Shown here: piece after piece, positions 1-6,678 of the stretch | Layout: each line of letters starts with the position of its first letter | Position numbering within the stretch: position 1 is the first letter of the stretch | Source: Pseudomonas sp. UYIF39 | GTDB taxonomy: Bacteria > Pseudomonadota > Gammaproteobacteria > Pseudomonadales > Pseudomonadaceae | DNA: 64,000 bases | Assembly (NCBI RefSeq): GCF_029963765.1 | Contig: NZ_JALBYU010000024.1 | Coordinates: 37,233 to 101,232, forward strand | Direction: 5' to 3' | Notes under the pieces: model-generated | The model's database searches: none | Seen by the model: only the letters and a program-made list of their open reading frames with translations | Told to the model about the DNA's origin: nothing | Program-made: the position numbers and the translations under genes

Positions 1-1310
1 ACGGTATCTCCAGCGTTGAAGGCGTGGCAGCGGCGAAAAAGGCTGGGCTCCAGGTGCTGGTCACCGACCACCACTTGCCCGGTGACGAGTTGCCGCTGGC
101 CGATGCCATCGTCAATCCGAACCAGCCGGGTTGCGAGTTTCCGAGCAAGGCGCTGGCCGGCGTCGGGGTGATTTTCTATGTGCTGATGGCCTTGCGTGCG
201 CGTTTGCGCAGCCTCGGTTGGTACGAGAGCAAGCCGCAGCCGAACATCGGCGAGTTGCTGGACTTGGTGGCGCTGGGCAGCGTCGCCGACGTGGTGCCGT
301 TGGATGCCAACAACCGGATTCTGGTGCACCAAGGCCTGGAACGGATTCGCGCCGGGCGTGCTCGGCCGGGGATCAAGGCGATCCTCGAAGTCGCCAAGCG
401 TGACCACACGCGCATCACCTCTACCGACCTGGGTTTCATTGTTGGCCCGCGTCTGAACGCGGCGGGGCGTCTGGATGACATGAGCCTGGGCATCGAATGC
501 CTGCTCACCGAAGATGCCGGTCTGGCGCGTGAAATGGCCGCTCAACTCGACGGCATGAACCAGGACCGCAAATCCATCGAGCAGGGCATGCAGCGTGAAG
601 CGCTGGCTCAACTGAAGGATTTGCCGGTCGAGTCGATGCCGTTCGGCTTGTGCCTGTTCGATCCCGAGTGGCACCAGGGTGTCATCGGAATCCTTGCATC
701 GCGTATGAAAGATCGCTATTTCCGCCCGACCATTGCCTTTGCCGATGCCGGCGATGGCTTGCTCAAGGGCTCGGGGCGTTCGGTTCAGGGTTTTCATATT
801 CGTGACGCCTTGAGCGTGGTGGCGGCGCAGCATCCGAACCTGATCAGCAAATACGGCGGCCATGCGATGGCCGCCGGCCTGACGCTGCCAGAAGCGAATT
901 TTCCGTTGTTTGCCGAAGCCTTTGATGCGGAAGTGCGTAGGCAATTACGCGAAGAAGACCTGACGGGGCGATTGCTGTCGGACGGCACGTTGGCGGTCGA
1001 GGAATTCCACCTCGAACTGGCCCGCGCCCTGCGCCATGCCGGACCTTGGGGGCAGCACTTCCCGGAACCGCTGTTCCACGGCGTGTTCCAGTTGGTTGAG
1101 CAGCGAGTGGTCGGCGAGCGGCACCTCAAAGTGGTGCTGAAGAGTGAGTGTGGTTCGGTAAAACTGGATGGCATTGCCTTCGGCATCGACCGCGACATCT
1201 GGCCGAATCCGACCATCAAGTGGGTGGAATTGGCCTACAAACTCGACCTCAACGAGTTTCGTGGCAACGAGACGGTGCAGTTGATGATTGCCCACATCGA
1301 ACCGCGTTGA
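1..1310 (+). CDS. recJ: Single-stranded-DNA-specific exonuclease RecJ, C-terminal part (cut by window start)
   Basis: The frame is open from base 3, so the gene begins outside the window and the in-window GTG at 24 is an internal valine codon. RecJ is the 5'-3' single-strand exonuclease of RecF-type recombination and base-excision/mismatch repair, acting in the cytoplasm. The visible part contains the TDHH motif of the DHH phosphoesterase family near its start, followed by the conserved region around GPRLNAAGRLDD, a DHHA1-like part (WHQGVIGILASRMKDRY, SGRS, KYGGHAMAAG) and a C-terminal OB-fold-like region. About 435 residues are visible of a family length near 570. Nothing in it suggests damage. 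The call is firm for the family. Confidence 0.95.
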   Translation, partial: GISSVEGVAAAKKAGLQVLVTDHHLPGDELPLADAIVNPNQPGCEFPSKALAGVGVIFYVLMALRARLRSLGWYESKPQPNIGELLDLVALGSVADVVPLDANNRILVHQGLERIRAGRARPGIKAILEVAKRDHTRITSTDLGFIVGPRLNAAGRLDDMSLGIECLLTEDAGLAREMAAQLDGMNQDRKSIEQGMQREALAQLKDLPVESMPFGLCLFDPEWHQGVIGILASRMKDRYFRPTIAFADAGDGLLKGSGRSVQGFHIRDALSVVAAQHPNLISKYGGHAMAAGLTLPEANFPLFAEAFDAEVRRQLREEDLTGRLLSDGTLAVEEFHLELARALRHAGPWGQHFPEPLFHGVFQLVEQRVVGERHLKVVLKSECGSVKLDGIAFGIDRDIWPNPTIKWVELAYKLDLNEFRGNETVQLMIAHIEPR

Positions 1311-1509
1311 TGCGAACTTCTGGCACCCAATCCACCTGAACCCTCCACCATCCCCCGATGTCGACTAGTCTCTAAGCACTGCTTGATTATCCTTGTGACG
1401 TCTTGTCGAATTTTTTGCCCGCGGGGGCGGGTGTTGCACCTCTTTCCTGTCACTCGTCGACTTTTCAAACAGAACCCTGGAGCCTGCCCACTGATTCGAG
1501 AGGTGCCCC

Positions 1510-2616
1510 ATGAGTCTGCTGCTTGAACCCTATACCCTTCGCCAATTGACCCTGCTCAACCGCATTGCGGTGTCGCCGATGTGCCAGTACTCCAGCGTTG
1601 ATGGACTGGCCAATGACTGGCACCTGGTCCACCTCGGCAGCCGCGCTGTCGGCGGCGCCGGCCTGGTGTTTACCGAAGCCACGGCAGTGACCGCCGACGG
1701 ACGCATCACCGCCGAGGACCTCGGCCTGTGGAACGATGAACAGATCGAACCGTTGCAACGCATCACGCGTTTCATTGCGGCTCAAGGCGCTGTGGCCGGC
1801 ATTCAATTGGCCCACGCCGGGCGTAAGGCCAGCACCCATCGGCCGTGGATCGGTAAACATGGCAGCGTCAAACCCGAAGACGGTGGCTGGGTTCCGGTGG
1901 GCCCATCGCCGATTGCTTTCGATCCGCAGCACACCCACCCCAGGCAGCTCGATGATGGCGAGATCGCTGAAGTCATTCAGGCCTTTGTCGCTTCAGCCCA
2001 GCGAGCACTGATCGCCGGTTTCAAAGTGGTGGAAATACACGCCGCCCACGGTTACCTGTTGCATCAGTTTCTTTCGCCCCTGAGCAATCAGCGGCGCGAT
2101 CAATATGGTGGTTCGTTCGAGAATCGCATCCGGCTGGTGCTGCAAGTCACCGAAGCGGTGCGTGCGGTGTGGCCTGAAGAGCTACCGCTGTTCGTGCGGG
2201 TGTCGGCCACCGATTGGGTGGAAGACGGCTGGAATCCCGATGAAACGGTCGAGCTGGCGCGACGCCTCAAAACGTTGGGCGTAGACCTGATTGACGTCTC
2301 GTCGGGCGGTACGGCGGCGAACGCCGAGATTCCTACAGGTCCCGGTTATCAGACCCGTTTCGCCGAACGTGTGCGCAAAGAGTCAGGTATTGCCACCGGC
2401 ACGGTAGGAATGATCACCGAACCGGCCCAGGCCGAGCACATTCTGCGCACCTGCCAGGCTGACATCATCTTCCTGGCCCGTGAGTTGCTGCGTGATCCGT
2501 ACTGGCCGCTGCACGCCGATGATGACCTGGGGGGACGCAAAGCCATCTGGCCGGCGCAGTATCAGCGGGCCACCCATCGTGAACAGCCGATTCATGAGTC
2601 GGATTTGCGCGACTGA
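1510..2616 (+). CDS. NADH:flavin oxidoreductase, Old Yellow Enzyme family (YqjM/XenA-like)
   Basis: An FMN-dependent ene-reductase that reduces activated C=C bonds of enones or xenobiotics with NAD(P)H. The 368 residues fit the single TIM-barrel YqjM class. Seen in the sequence are PMCQYS near residue 25 (the Cys that tunes FMN in this class), AHAGRKAS, the paired active-site histidines in IHAAHGYLLHQFLSPLSN, the YGGSFENR segment, and the phosphate-binding region near the C terminus. The ATG at 1510 has GAGAGGTG just upstream. The gene stands alone, 199 bp after recJ, and ends at a strong hairpin. The physiological substrate cannot be inferred. PAO1 has an FMN oxidoreductase in the same position (recalled). 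Confidence 0.9.
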   Translation: MSLLLEPYTLRQLTLLNRIAVSPMCQYSSVDGLANDWHLVHLGSRAVGGAGLVFTEATAVTADGRITAEDLGLWNDEQIEPLQRITRFIAAQGAVAGIQLAHAGRKASTHRPWIGKHGSVKPEDGGWVPVGPSPIAFDPQHTHPRQLDDGEIAEVIQAFVASAQRALIAGFKVVEIHAAHGYLLHQFLSPLSNQRRDQYGGSFENRIRLVLQVTEAVRAVWPEELPLFVRVSATDWVEDGWNPDETVELARRLKTLGVDLIDVSSGGTAANAEIPTGPGYQTRFAERVRKESGIATGTVGMITEPAQAEHILRTCQADIIFLARELLRDPYWPLHADDDLGGRKAIWPAQYQRATHREQPIHESDLRD

Positions 2617-2637
2617 TTGATGCTGTAAAACCAAAAA

Positions 2638-2664
2638 GCCCCGGTCGAGTTGACCGGGGCTTTT
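2638..2664. terminator. Rho-independent terminator between convergent genes
   Basis: GCCCCGGTC and GACCGGGGC form a 9-bp GC-rich stem with a GAGTT loop. It is flanked by AAAAA on one side and TTTT on the other, so it can serve both the oxidoreductase gene and convergent opgD. Confidence 0.85.
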
Positions 2665-2679
2665 GCGTTTCTGCAGCTG

Positions 2680-4305
2680 TCAGGTGTATTTGCGCTTCTC
2701 AGGTGCAGGCGGGAAATACTGGTACAACCAGGTTTCACTCAACGTGCGGTCATGGGTGCGTATGAACAACCGCAGCTCCACTGGTTCTACGCTGTCATTG
2801 GTCGGGTACCAGTCAAAGGTAATGCGGTAACCCTTGATGTCATCCAGCACCAGCACGTTGAAGTCCTTGACCTGCCCATTCGAGCACGTGACCACCGGCT
2901 CGATCCCCGCGCCTTCAGGCAAGCGATCCAGACCGCCACCCGTGAAGTCCACGGCAAACCGTCGAGCCCAAACCTCCGGGTAATGCTCGCCGGGGGCCCA
3001 GCCTTCGATGAAGCCGCCCATGCCTGAACGAGTGGCGTTGACCCGCGCCAACGGCGTGCCGACCGGTGGCAGTGCGCTCCAGTACAGCTTGTAGCCGTAG
3101 TTCAGGGAGTCGCCGGCCGCGACCGGTTTTTTCGGGGTCCAGAATGCGACGATGTTATCCAGGGTTTCGCCGGTTGTAGGAATTTCCATCAGATCAATAG
3201 AGCCTTCGCCCCACGCGGTCGTGGGTTCTACCCACAGGCTCGGACGCTTGCTGTACCAGTCGACGGTGTCTTGATAGCTGTCGAACTCATGATCGGTCTG
3301 CACCAGACCGAAACCTTTCGGGTCGGTGTCGGCAAAGGCGTTGAATTGCAGGGTGGCCGGGTTGTTGAGCGGGCGGCAGATCCACTCGCCGTTGCCACGC
3401 CACATGGCCAGGCGATCAGAGTCGTGGATTTGCGGGTGAATCGTGTCGCACATGCGCCGTTCATGGGTGCCGCAGCTGAACATGCTGGTCATCGGCGCGA
3501 TGCCCAGTTGTTCGATGGCGGTGCGCGCATTGATGTGTGCGTCGATGCCCATGACGACCTGGCTGGCCTGACAGTCGATGTCGAAACGGTAGGCACCGGT
3601 GGCGCTCGGTGAATCCAGCAGGGCGTAGACCACGAAACGGGTACTGTCCTTGTCCGGAGTCTCGAACCAGAATTTGGTGAAGTCCGGGAATTCTTCACGC
3701 TTCTTGGCATAGGTATCAATCGCCAGACCGCGTGCCGACAGACCGTACTGGCCTGAGGCATCGACCGCACGGAAATAGCTGGCGCCGAGGAAGGACAGCA
3801 CGTCGTGCTGGTCCAGCTCCGGGGCCTTGAACAGCTTGAACCCGGAAAACCCCAAGTCGCCTGTGAGCTGCTTGGTGTCGACCGTGGTTTTTTCATAGTT
3901 GAACAGGGACGGGCGGAAATGCACCTCTCGCGCCTGACGTGTCTTGGGGTCGACGCTGTACATGCGCACCGGTTGTTTGAAACCCATGCCCACGTGGAAG
4001 AACTGCACATCCAGCTGACCGTTGAGGTCATTCCACAGCGAGTGGTTGCCGTCGTAGCGGATCGCGTTGAAGTTCTGCGGCGTCATGGTCGCCAGGGTCG
4101 GCGGCAGCACCTGCTTGGTGTCCTGATAGCGATTGCCGGCGAGCTGCTTGGCCTGGATCTTCAGCGCTTCGAAGTCGAACGCCTGAGCTTCGCCATCCGC
4201 CGCGCCGGTACCGGCCCAGGCCCACGAAGCCAGCAGGCCGGTGGCTGATAATCCGGTATAGGCAGCGATGGCCATGGATGCTTTGAGCAAATTCCTGCGG
4301 TGCAT
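2680..4305 (-). CDS. opgD: Glucan biosynthesis protein D (periplasmic osmoregulated glucans)
   Basis: OpgD/MdoD helps set the structure of osmoregulated periplasmic glucans in the periplasm. I chose the ATG at 4305 (541 residues) because it starts MHRRNLLKASMAIAAYTG, a Tat-type twin-arginine signal peptide followed by a hydrophobic stretch ending ASWAWA. A longer frame reaches 4395 but would bury that signal. AGGT lies about 10 bases upstream. The mature protein has the MdoG/OpgG-family body, including YDGNHSLWNDL, the repeated acidic/aromatic blocks of the beta-sandwich domain, and WVEPTTAWGEGSIDLMEIPT. The gene is monocistronic here. The other periplasmic-glucan gene in the window is the ndvB-like synthase at 60.3-62.9 kb. 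Confidence 0.92.
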   Translation of the reverse strand: MHRRNLLKASMAIAAYTGLSATGLLASWAWAGTGAADGEAQAFDFEALKIQAKQLAGNRYQDTKQVLPPTLATMTPQNFNAIRYDGNHSLWNDLNGQLDVQFFHVGMGFKQPVRMYSVDPKTRQAREVHFRPSLFNYEKTTVDTKQLTGDLGFSGFKLFKAPELDQHDVLSFLGASYFRAVDASGQYGLSARGLAIDTYAKKREEFPDFTKFWFETPDKDSTRFVVYALLDSPSATGAYRFDIDCQASQVVMGIDAHINARTAIEQLGIAPMTSMFSCGTHERRMCDTIHPQIHDSDRLAMWRGNGEWICRPLNNPATLQFNAFADTDPKGFGLVQTDHEFDSYQDTVDWYSKRPSLWVEPTTAWGEGSIDLMEIPTTGETLDNIVAFWTPKKPVAAGDSLNYGYKLYWSALPPVGTPLARVNATRSGMGGFIEGWAPGEHYPEVWARRFAVDFTGGGLDRLPEGAGIEPVVTCSNGQVKDFNVLVLDDIKGYRITFDWYPTNDSVEPVELRLFIRTHDRTLSETWLYQYFPPAPEKRKYT

Positions 4306-4651
4306 AAGTTCAACCTGTCGTGAACAATCCCGCGCCGTTCCTGGCACGTGCTGGATCAAAAATAAAGGTTCGGACATGCCTTCGGCCAAACGCAACGGAC
4401 ATTAAACAGATAACAAATAGCTTAAACCGTTCGGTTGTGTAGAAAAAATGATGGGTAGCACTTTGGCTTCGTGGCAATGAAACAAGAAATGTCGGTTAAG
4501 TTTTCCGACAGTACTTTCTGATTTATAGGGCATTTCTGCTTTTTTTGACTAATTACTCTAAAAATCGCTTTTCAGCGCCACGATAGTTCCTATTCTGTGT
4601 TCATGACCGACCTCTGCCCTTCAGGCCGGCGACTACAAAAAGGAGAGGGCG
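4306..4651. other. Intergenic region between divergent opgD and the small gene at 4652
   Basis: An AT-rich 346-bp divergent intergenic region that should hold the promoters of both genes. A TTGACT (4545-4550) and a TATTCT (4591-4596) are visible, but they are too far apart to form one promoter. I see no convincing pair and no further gene. Confidence 0.4.
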
Positions 4652-4882
4652 ATGCGGTTTTTGAAGTTTTCTCGGGCTTATAGAAGGACATCGTCCATGA
4701 CGAAAGTACAAGGCATCACCCAGTTGCTGGGAATCTTTCCTTGCCTGACCACAGTGCGCCGAAGGCGTCGGCTCAGTTCGGACGAGATGAAATTGTTGGA
4801 GCGCTATCGAGAGCTGTCGGAAAGCGACCAGATTGCGATGCGGTATCTGGTGGAGGCGATGAGGAGTGTTTCGCGGTTTTGA
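4652..4882 (+). CDS. Small conserved hypothetical protein
   Basis: A basic 76-residue protein with no family that I can name with confidence. The C-terminal half (SSDEMKLLERYRELSESDQIAMRYLVEAM) looks helical and resembles the tail found on some small Pseudomonas regulators, with an arginine cluster (RRRRR) before it. Two starts are plausible. The ATG at 4652 follows AAGGAGAGGGCG, a very strong ribosome binding site, and the ATG at 4697 (MTKVQGITQ) follows GAAGGACATCG, also good. The second would give 61 residues. Membrane segments and cysteine motifs are absent. It lies between opgD and the broken BRO-N gene on the opposite strand, in an accessory stretch. Confidence 0.55.
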   Translation: MRFLKFSRAYRRTSSMTKVQGITQLLGIFPCLTTVRRRRRLSSDEMKLLERYRELSESDQIAMRYLVEAMRSVSRF

Positions 4883-4952
4883 AGGAAGGAGATTGAGGCA
4901 TGCTGGGAAACCAAAGGGATGGACTGCAAAGTCCGTCCCTTTGTGCATCAAC

Positions 4953-5447
4953 TCAACCAGTGGTGAATGGCCGCTGTGCCTGCATCAGATCAGGCATATC
5001 CCGCCACTTGATCCAGGCCTGATGCTGCCAATGCAGCAGCGGCACCGAGATCCCGGCCCACTGCAATGAACTCAGGCTTGGAATGTTATCCACAGATGCC
5101 GCTTTCGATTCACGCAGCATTGGCATGACCACGTTGCTCAACCACTGGCGAAGGTTTCGGTTTTCCGGGACGAAATGGTGCACCAGAAGGGCATACATCC
5201 CTGATTCGCTGACCATCAGTGATTCGAAAGTTTTCCCATTCTTGAGCAACCAGACGTATCGACGCTGGTCCGGATCAAGTTTCAGGGTGAGGCGTTGGTG
5301 CATCGGGCGGCCCATCAAGCGACCGAGATCCTGGACTCAGAACCAGGCTTGGTTGTCCTGCATGAAGGCGGGGAGGAAGCGGTTGTGGCGGGTGAAGATG
5401 GTTGGGGAGAAGTAAGGTAAAAGCGAGTTTTGAGCGTGTGCTGACAT
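4953..5447 (-). pseudogene. BRO-N (phage antirepressor-type) protein gene interrupted by an in-frame TGA
   Basis: Read from an ATG at 5447 (preceded by GGAAG), the frame gives MSAHAQNSLLPYFSPTIFTR through DNQAWF, then TGA at 5337-5339. In the same frame it continues directly with VQDLGRLMGRPMHQRLTL, SESGMYALLVHHF and ENRNLRQWLSNVVMPML, the hallmark block of BRO-N domains. The open part after the stop is 121 residues from its first in-frame ATG. There is no frameshift, so a single base change explains the break. BRO-N proteins are DNA-binding domains of phage antirepressors and of related chromosomal genes. The part before the stop would be about 36 residues and non-functional alone. Restart at an internal ATG (for example MGRPM) cannot be excluded. 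Confidence 0.75.
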
Positions 5448-5602
5448 GAAGTGACTTCCGTTTTGAGTAGGAAAGTCGCCACCAACCCTTCGACAGGTTG
5501 GGTGGCGGACCGAGTGGCGTTCGAAGTCGGGACACTTCCAATCAAAACGGAAGCCGGAAGGCCCGCGCCACACGGCCCGCCATAAATCAGAACTGAAGAC
5601 AT
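5315..5602 (-). CDS. Possible leader ORF overlapping the BRO-N gene in another frame
   Basis: An ATG at 5602, spaced 8 bases from GAGG on the minus strand, opens a 95-residue frame (MSSVLIYGGPCGAGLP...) that runs through the leader and overlaps the start of the BRO-N frame. The protein is low in complexity and resembles no family that I know. I list it because its start signal is good and because an overlapping leader cistron upstream of an antirepressor gene is the arrangement known from phage P1 (icd/ant). It may instead be a chance open frame within a structured RNA. Confidence 0.3.
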   Translation of the reverse strand: MSSVLIYGGPCGAGLPASVLIGSVPTSNATRSATQPVEGLVATFLLKTEVTSCQHTLKTRFYLTSPQPSSPATTASSPPSCRTTKPGSESRISVA

Positions 5603-5745
5603 GAAACTGCCTCAATTCTATGGGGGCGCGTAAGCACCGTTTTGAAATTTCCCGGCTTCGACCCCGGGTCGCTGATTTGGCAGCGACGAGGTAAAGCCTA
5701 TCGTTCAGGCGCTCGCGGCGCCAAGTCTACCTTGGCGCCGCATGC
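5445..5745 (-). promoter_or_regulatory. Structured leader upstream of the BRO-N gene, with ribosome-binding-site sequestering helix
   Basis: On the minus strand, TCAAAACGGAAG (5466-5455) contains the Shine-Dalgarno of the BRO-N start at 5447. It is perfectly complementary over 12 bp to CTTCCGTTTTGA (5553-5542) upstream. A second TCAAAACGG at 5645-5637 can pair with the same upstream segment, so the two pairings exclude each other. Nested or neighbouring dyads are 5477-5487/5496-5507 (one bulge), 5651-5655/5664-5668, 5668-5674/5681-5687 (7 bp perfect) and 5715-5725/5731-5741 (11 bp perfect). The arrangement suggests translational control, possibly C4-like. This is inference from base pairing alone. 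Confidence 0.5.
5715..5741. repeat. Perfect 11-bp stem-loop
   Basis: GCGGCGCCAAG, loop TCTAC, CTTGGCGCCGC. It lies at the distal end of the structured leader and has no run of T on either side, so it is not an ordinary terminator. Confidence 0.7.
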
Positions 5746-5905
5746 TGTAGGAATCAGAGTCTTTTCTGGAAGGCTTGATCTTTAGGAACTTCCTGTTTTT
5801 GCATGACAGTCAGCGCCACGCGGCGTTTGACTGGAAACTCTATTTTCATTGTCTATGGTCAAAAAGCGCCAAGGAAATTTCGGTGCTTATGGACAGGGTT
5901 TAAAA

Positions 5906-6004
5906 ATGGAGAATGCCTTGAAAGTATCCCTCAAACAGATAGACGGTCCTTGGGGCCATCCCAAGGTGGGAAAGATCTACGTCGCGGCATTAACTTGGAA
6001 ATGA
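5906..6004 (+). pseudogene. Possible internally deleted relic of a ComF-like phosphoribosyltransferase gene
   Basis: An ATG at 5906 opens a 32-codon frame, MENALKVSLKQIDGPWG followed by HPKVGKIYVAALTWK, ending TGA 5 bp before the SLOG-like gene. From memory, the first part resembles the N terminus of ComF-related phosphoribosyltransferases that are often linked to mobile DNA (ISGPWxxG...). The last part resembles their C-terminal strand (VYVLTLTRTK). The simplest reading is a gene that lost its middle by deletion. A genuine small peptide, or chance, is possible. Both halves are short, so the match is only suggestive. Confidence 0.35.
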
Positions 6005-6009
6005 GATAG

Positions 6010-6600
6010 ATGACAACTGTATTTATTGCGGGCTCTATTAATATCAAGCACCTTGATCCGAAGGTTAAAGAGCGTATCAATAATATCGTTGATTCAGAGT
6101 TTGATGTCGTGGTTGGCGACGCAGGTGGAGCCGATACTTCTATTCAAGAGTATCTGTTGAGCCTGGCTCGATCTAAAACTACTATTTATTGCAGTGGCGT
6201 GGTCCCGCGAAACAATCTTGGAGAGTGGCCCGCTAGAATCGTGGAAACCAAGCACTCCAAAGGGTCGCGAGCTTTTTTTACGGCGAAGGATGTTGTCATG
6301 GCCGAGGCTGCGGATTACGGCTTGATGATATGGGATGCAAAAAGTACTGGAACACTGAGTAACGTAATTGAGTTGTTGTCTCAAAAGAAAAATTCGCTAG
6401 TTTTCGTTAATAAAGAAAAAGCTTTTAAAGTGGTAGGAAATGTGAGTCAGCTTGATGGGCTTGTTGCATTTATGTCGGACTACGCCAAACAAAAGGCAGA
6501 TGAAAAAATCAAACTTTTCGATCAGCATATCTGTGCTGAAGCACGATCAAGCAGAACTGTTGCTTTGATGGCTTTCTCTTCAGTCAATAGCCGCCATTAA
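6010..6600 (+). CDS. SLOG/Rossmann-like nucleotide-binding protein, accessory gene
   Basis: A 196-residue protein starting MTTVFIAGSINIKHLDP. The beta-strand/glycine pattern VFIAGS...VVVGDAGGADTSIQEYL, followed by RNNLGEWPAR and a late TGTLSNVIELL, is typical of the SLOG superfamily (DprA/LOG-related Rossmann folds thought to bind nucleotides or nucleotide-derived ligands). No catalytic activity can be assigned. The gene is visibly AT-richer than everything around it and uses many AT-ending codons, which suggests transfer. It follows the small relic at 5906 by 5 bp and ends at its own terminator. A role in defence or mobile-element biology is an inference from family and context. Confidence 0.6.
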   Translation: MTTVFIAGSINIKHLDPKVKERINNIVDSEFDVVVGDAGGADTSIQEYLLSLARSKTTIYCSGVVPRNNLGEWPARIVETKHSKGSRAFFTAKDVVMAEAADYGLMIWDAKSTGTLSNVIELLSQKKNSLVFVNKEKAFKVVGNVSQLDGLVAFMSDYAKQKADEKIKLFDQHICAEARSSRTVALMAFSSVNSRH

Positions 6601-6602
6601 CT

Positions 6603-6631
6603 CCCCTTTCTCTAGAAGTGTGAGAAAGGGG
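6603..6631 (+). terminator. Terminator after the SLOG-like gene
   Basis: CCCCTTTCTC and GAGAAAGGGG form a perfect 10-bp stem with a 9-base loop, 3 bases after the stop codon and followed by ATATTTC. Confidence 0.7.
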
Positions 6632-6678
6632 ATATTTCAGCGCCGGCACCACTAGCGGTGCCGAGCGAGCAAAAAACC

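Noticed and set aside
1385..1440. GC-rich dyad CCCGC-GCGGG after recJ as terminator
   Set aside because: The stem is short and not followed by a T run on the plus strand.
5337..5339. In-frame TGA in the BRO-N gene as selenocysteine or programmed readthrough
   Set aside because: No SECIS-like hairpin directly downstream and no selenoprotein link for this family, so a nonsense mutation is simpler.
5827..5856. TTGACT with GTCTAT as promoter of the SLOG-like gene
   Set aside because: The -10 matches only at two positions and the spacing is 18, so support is too weak to list.
5803..6009. 68-codon frame before the SLOG-like gene
   Set aside because: No good ribosome binding site and no similarity, and the better candidate in this place is the ORF at 5906 in another frame.
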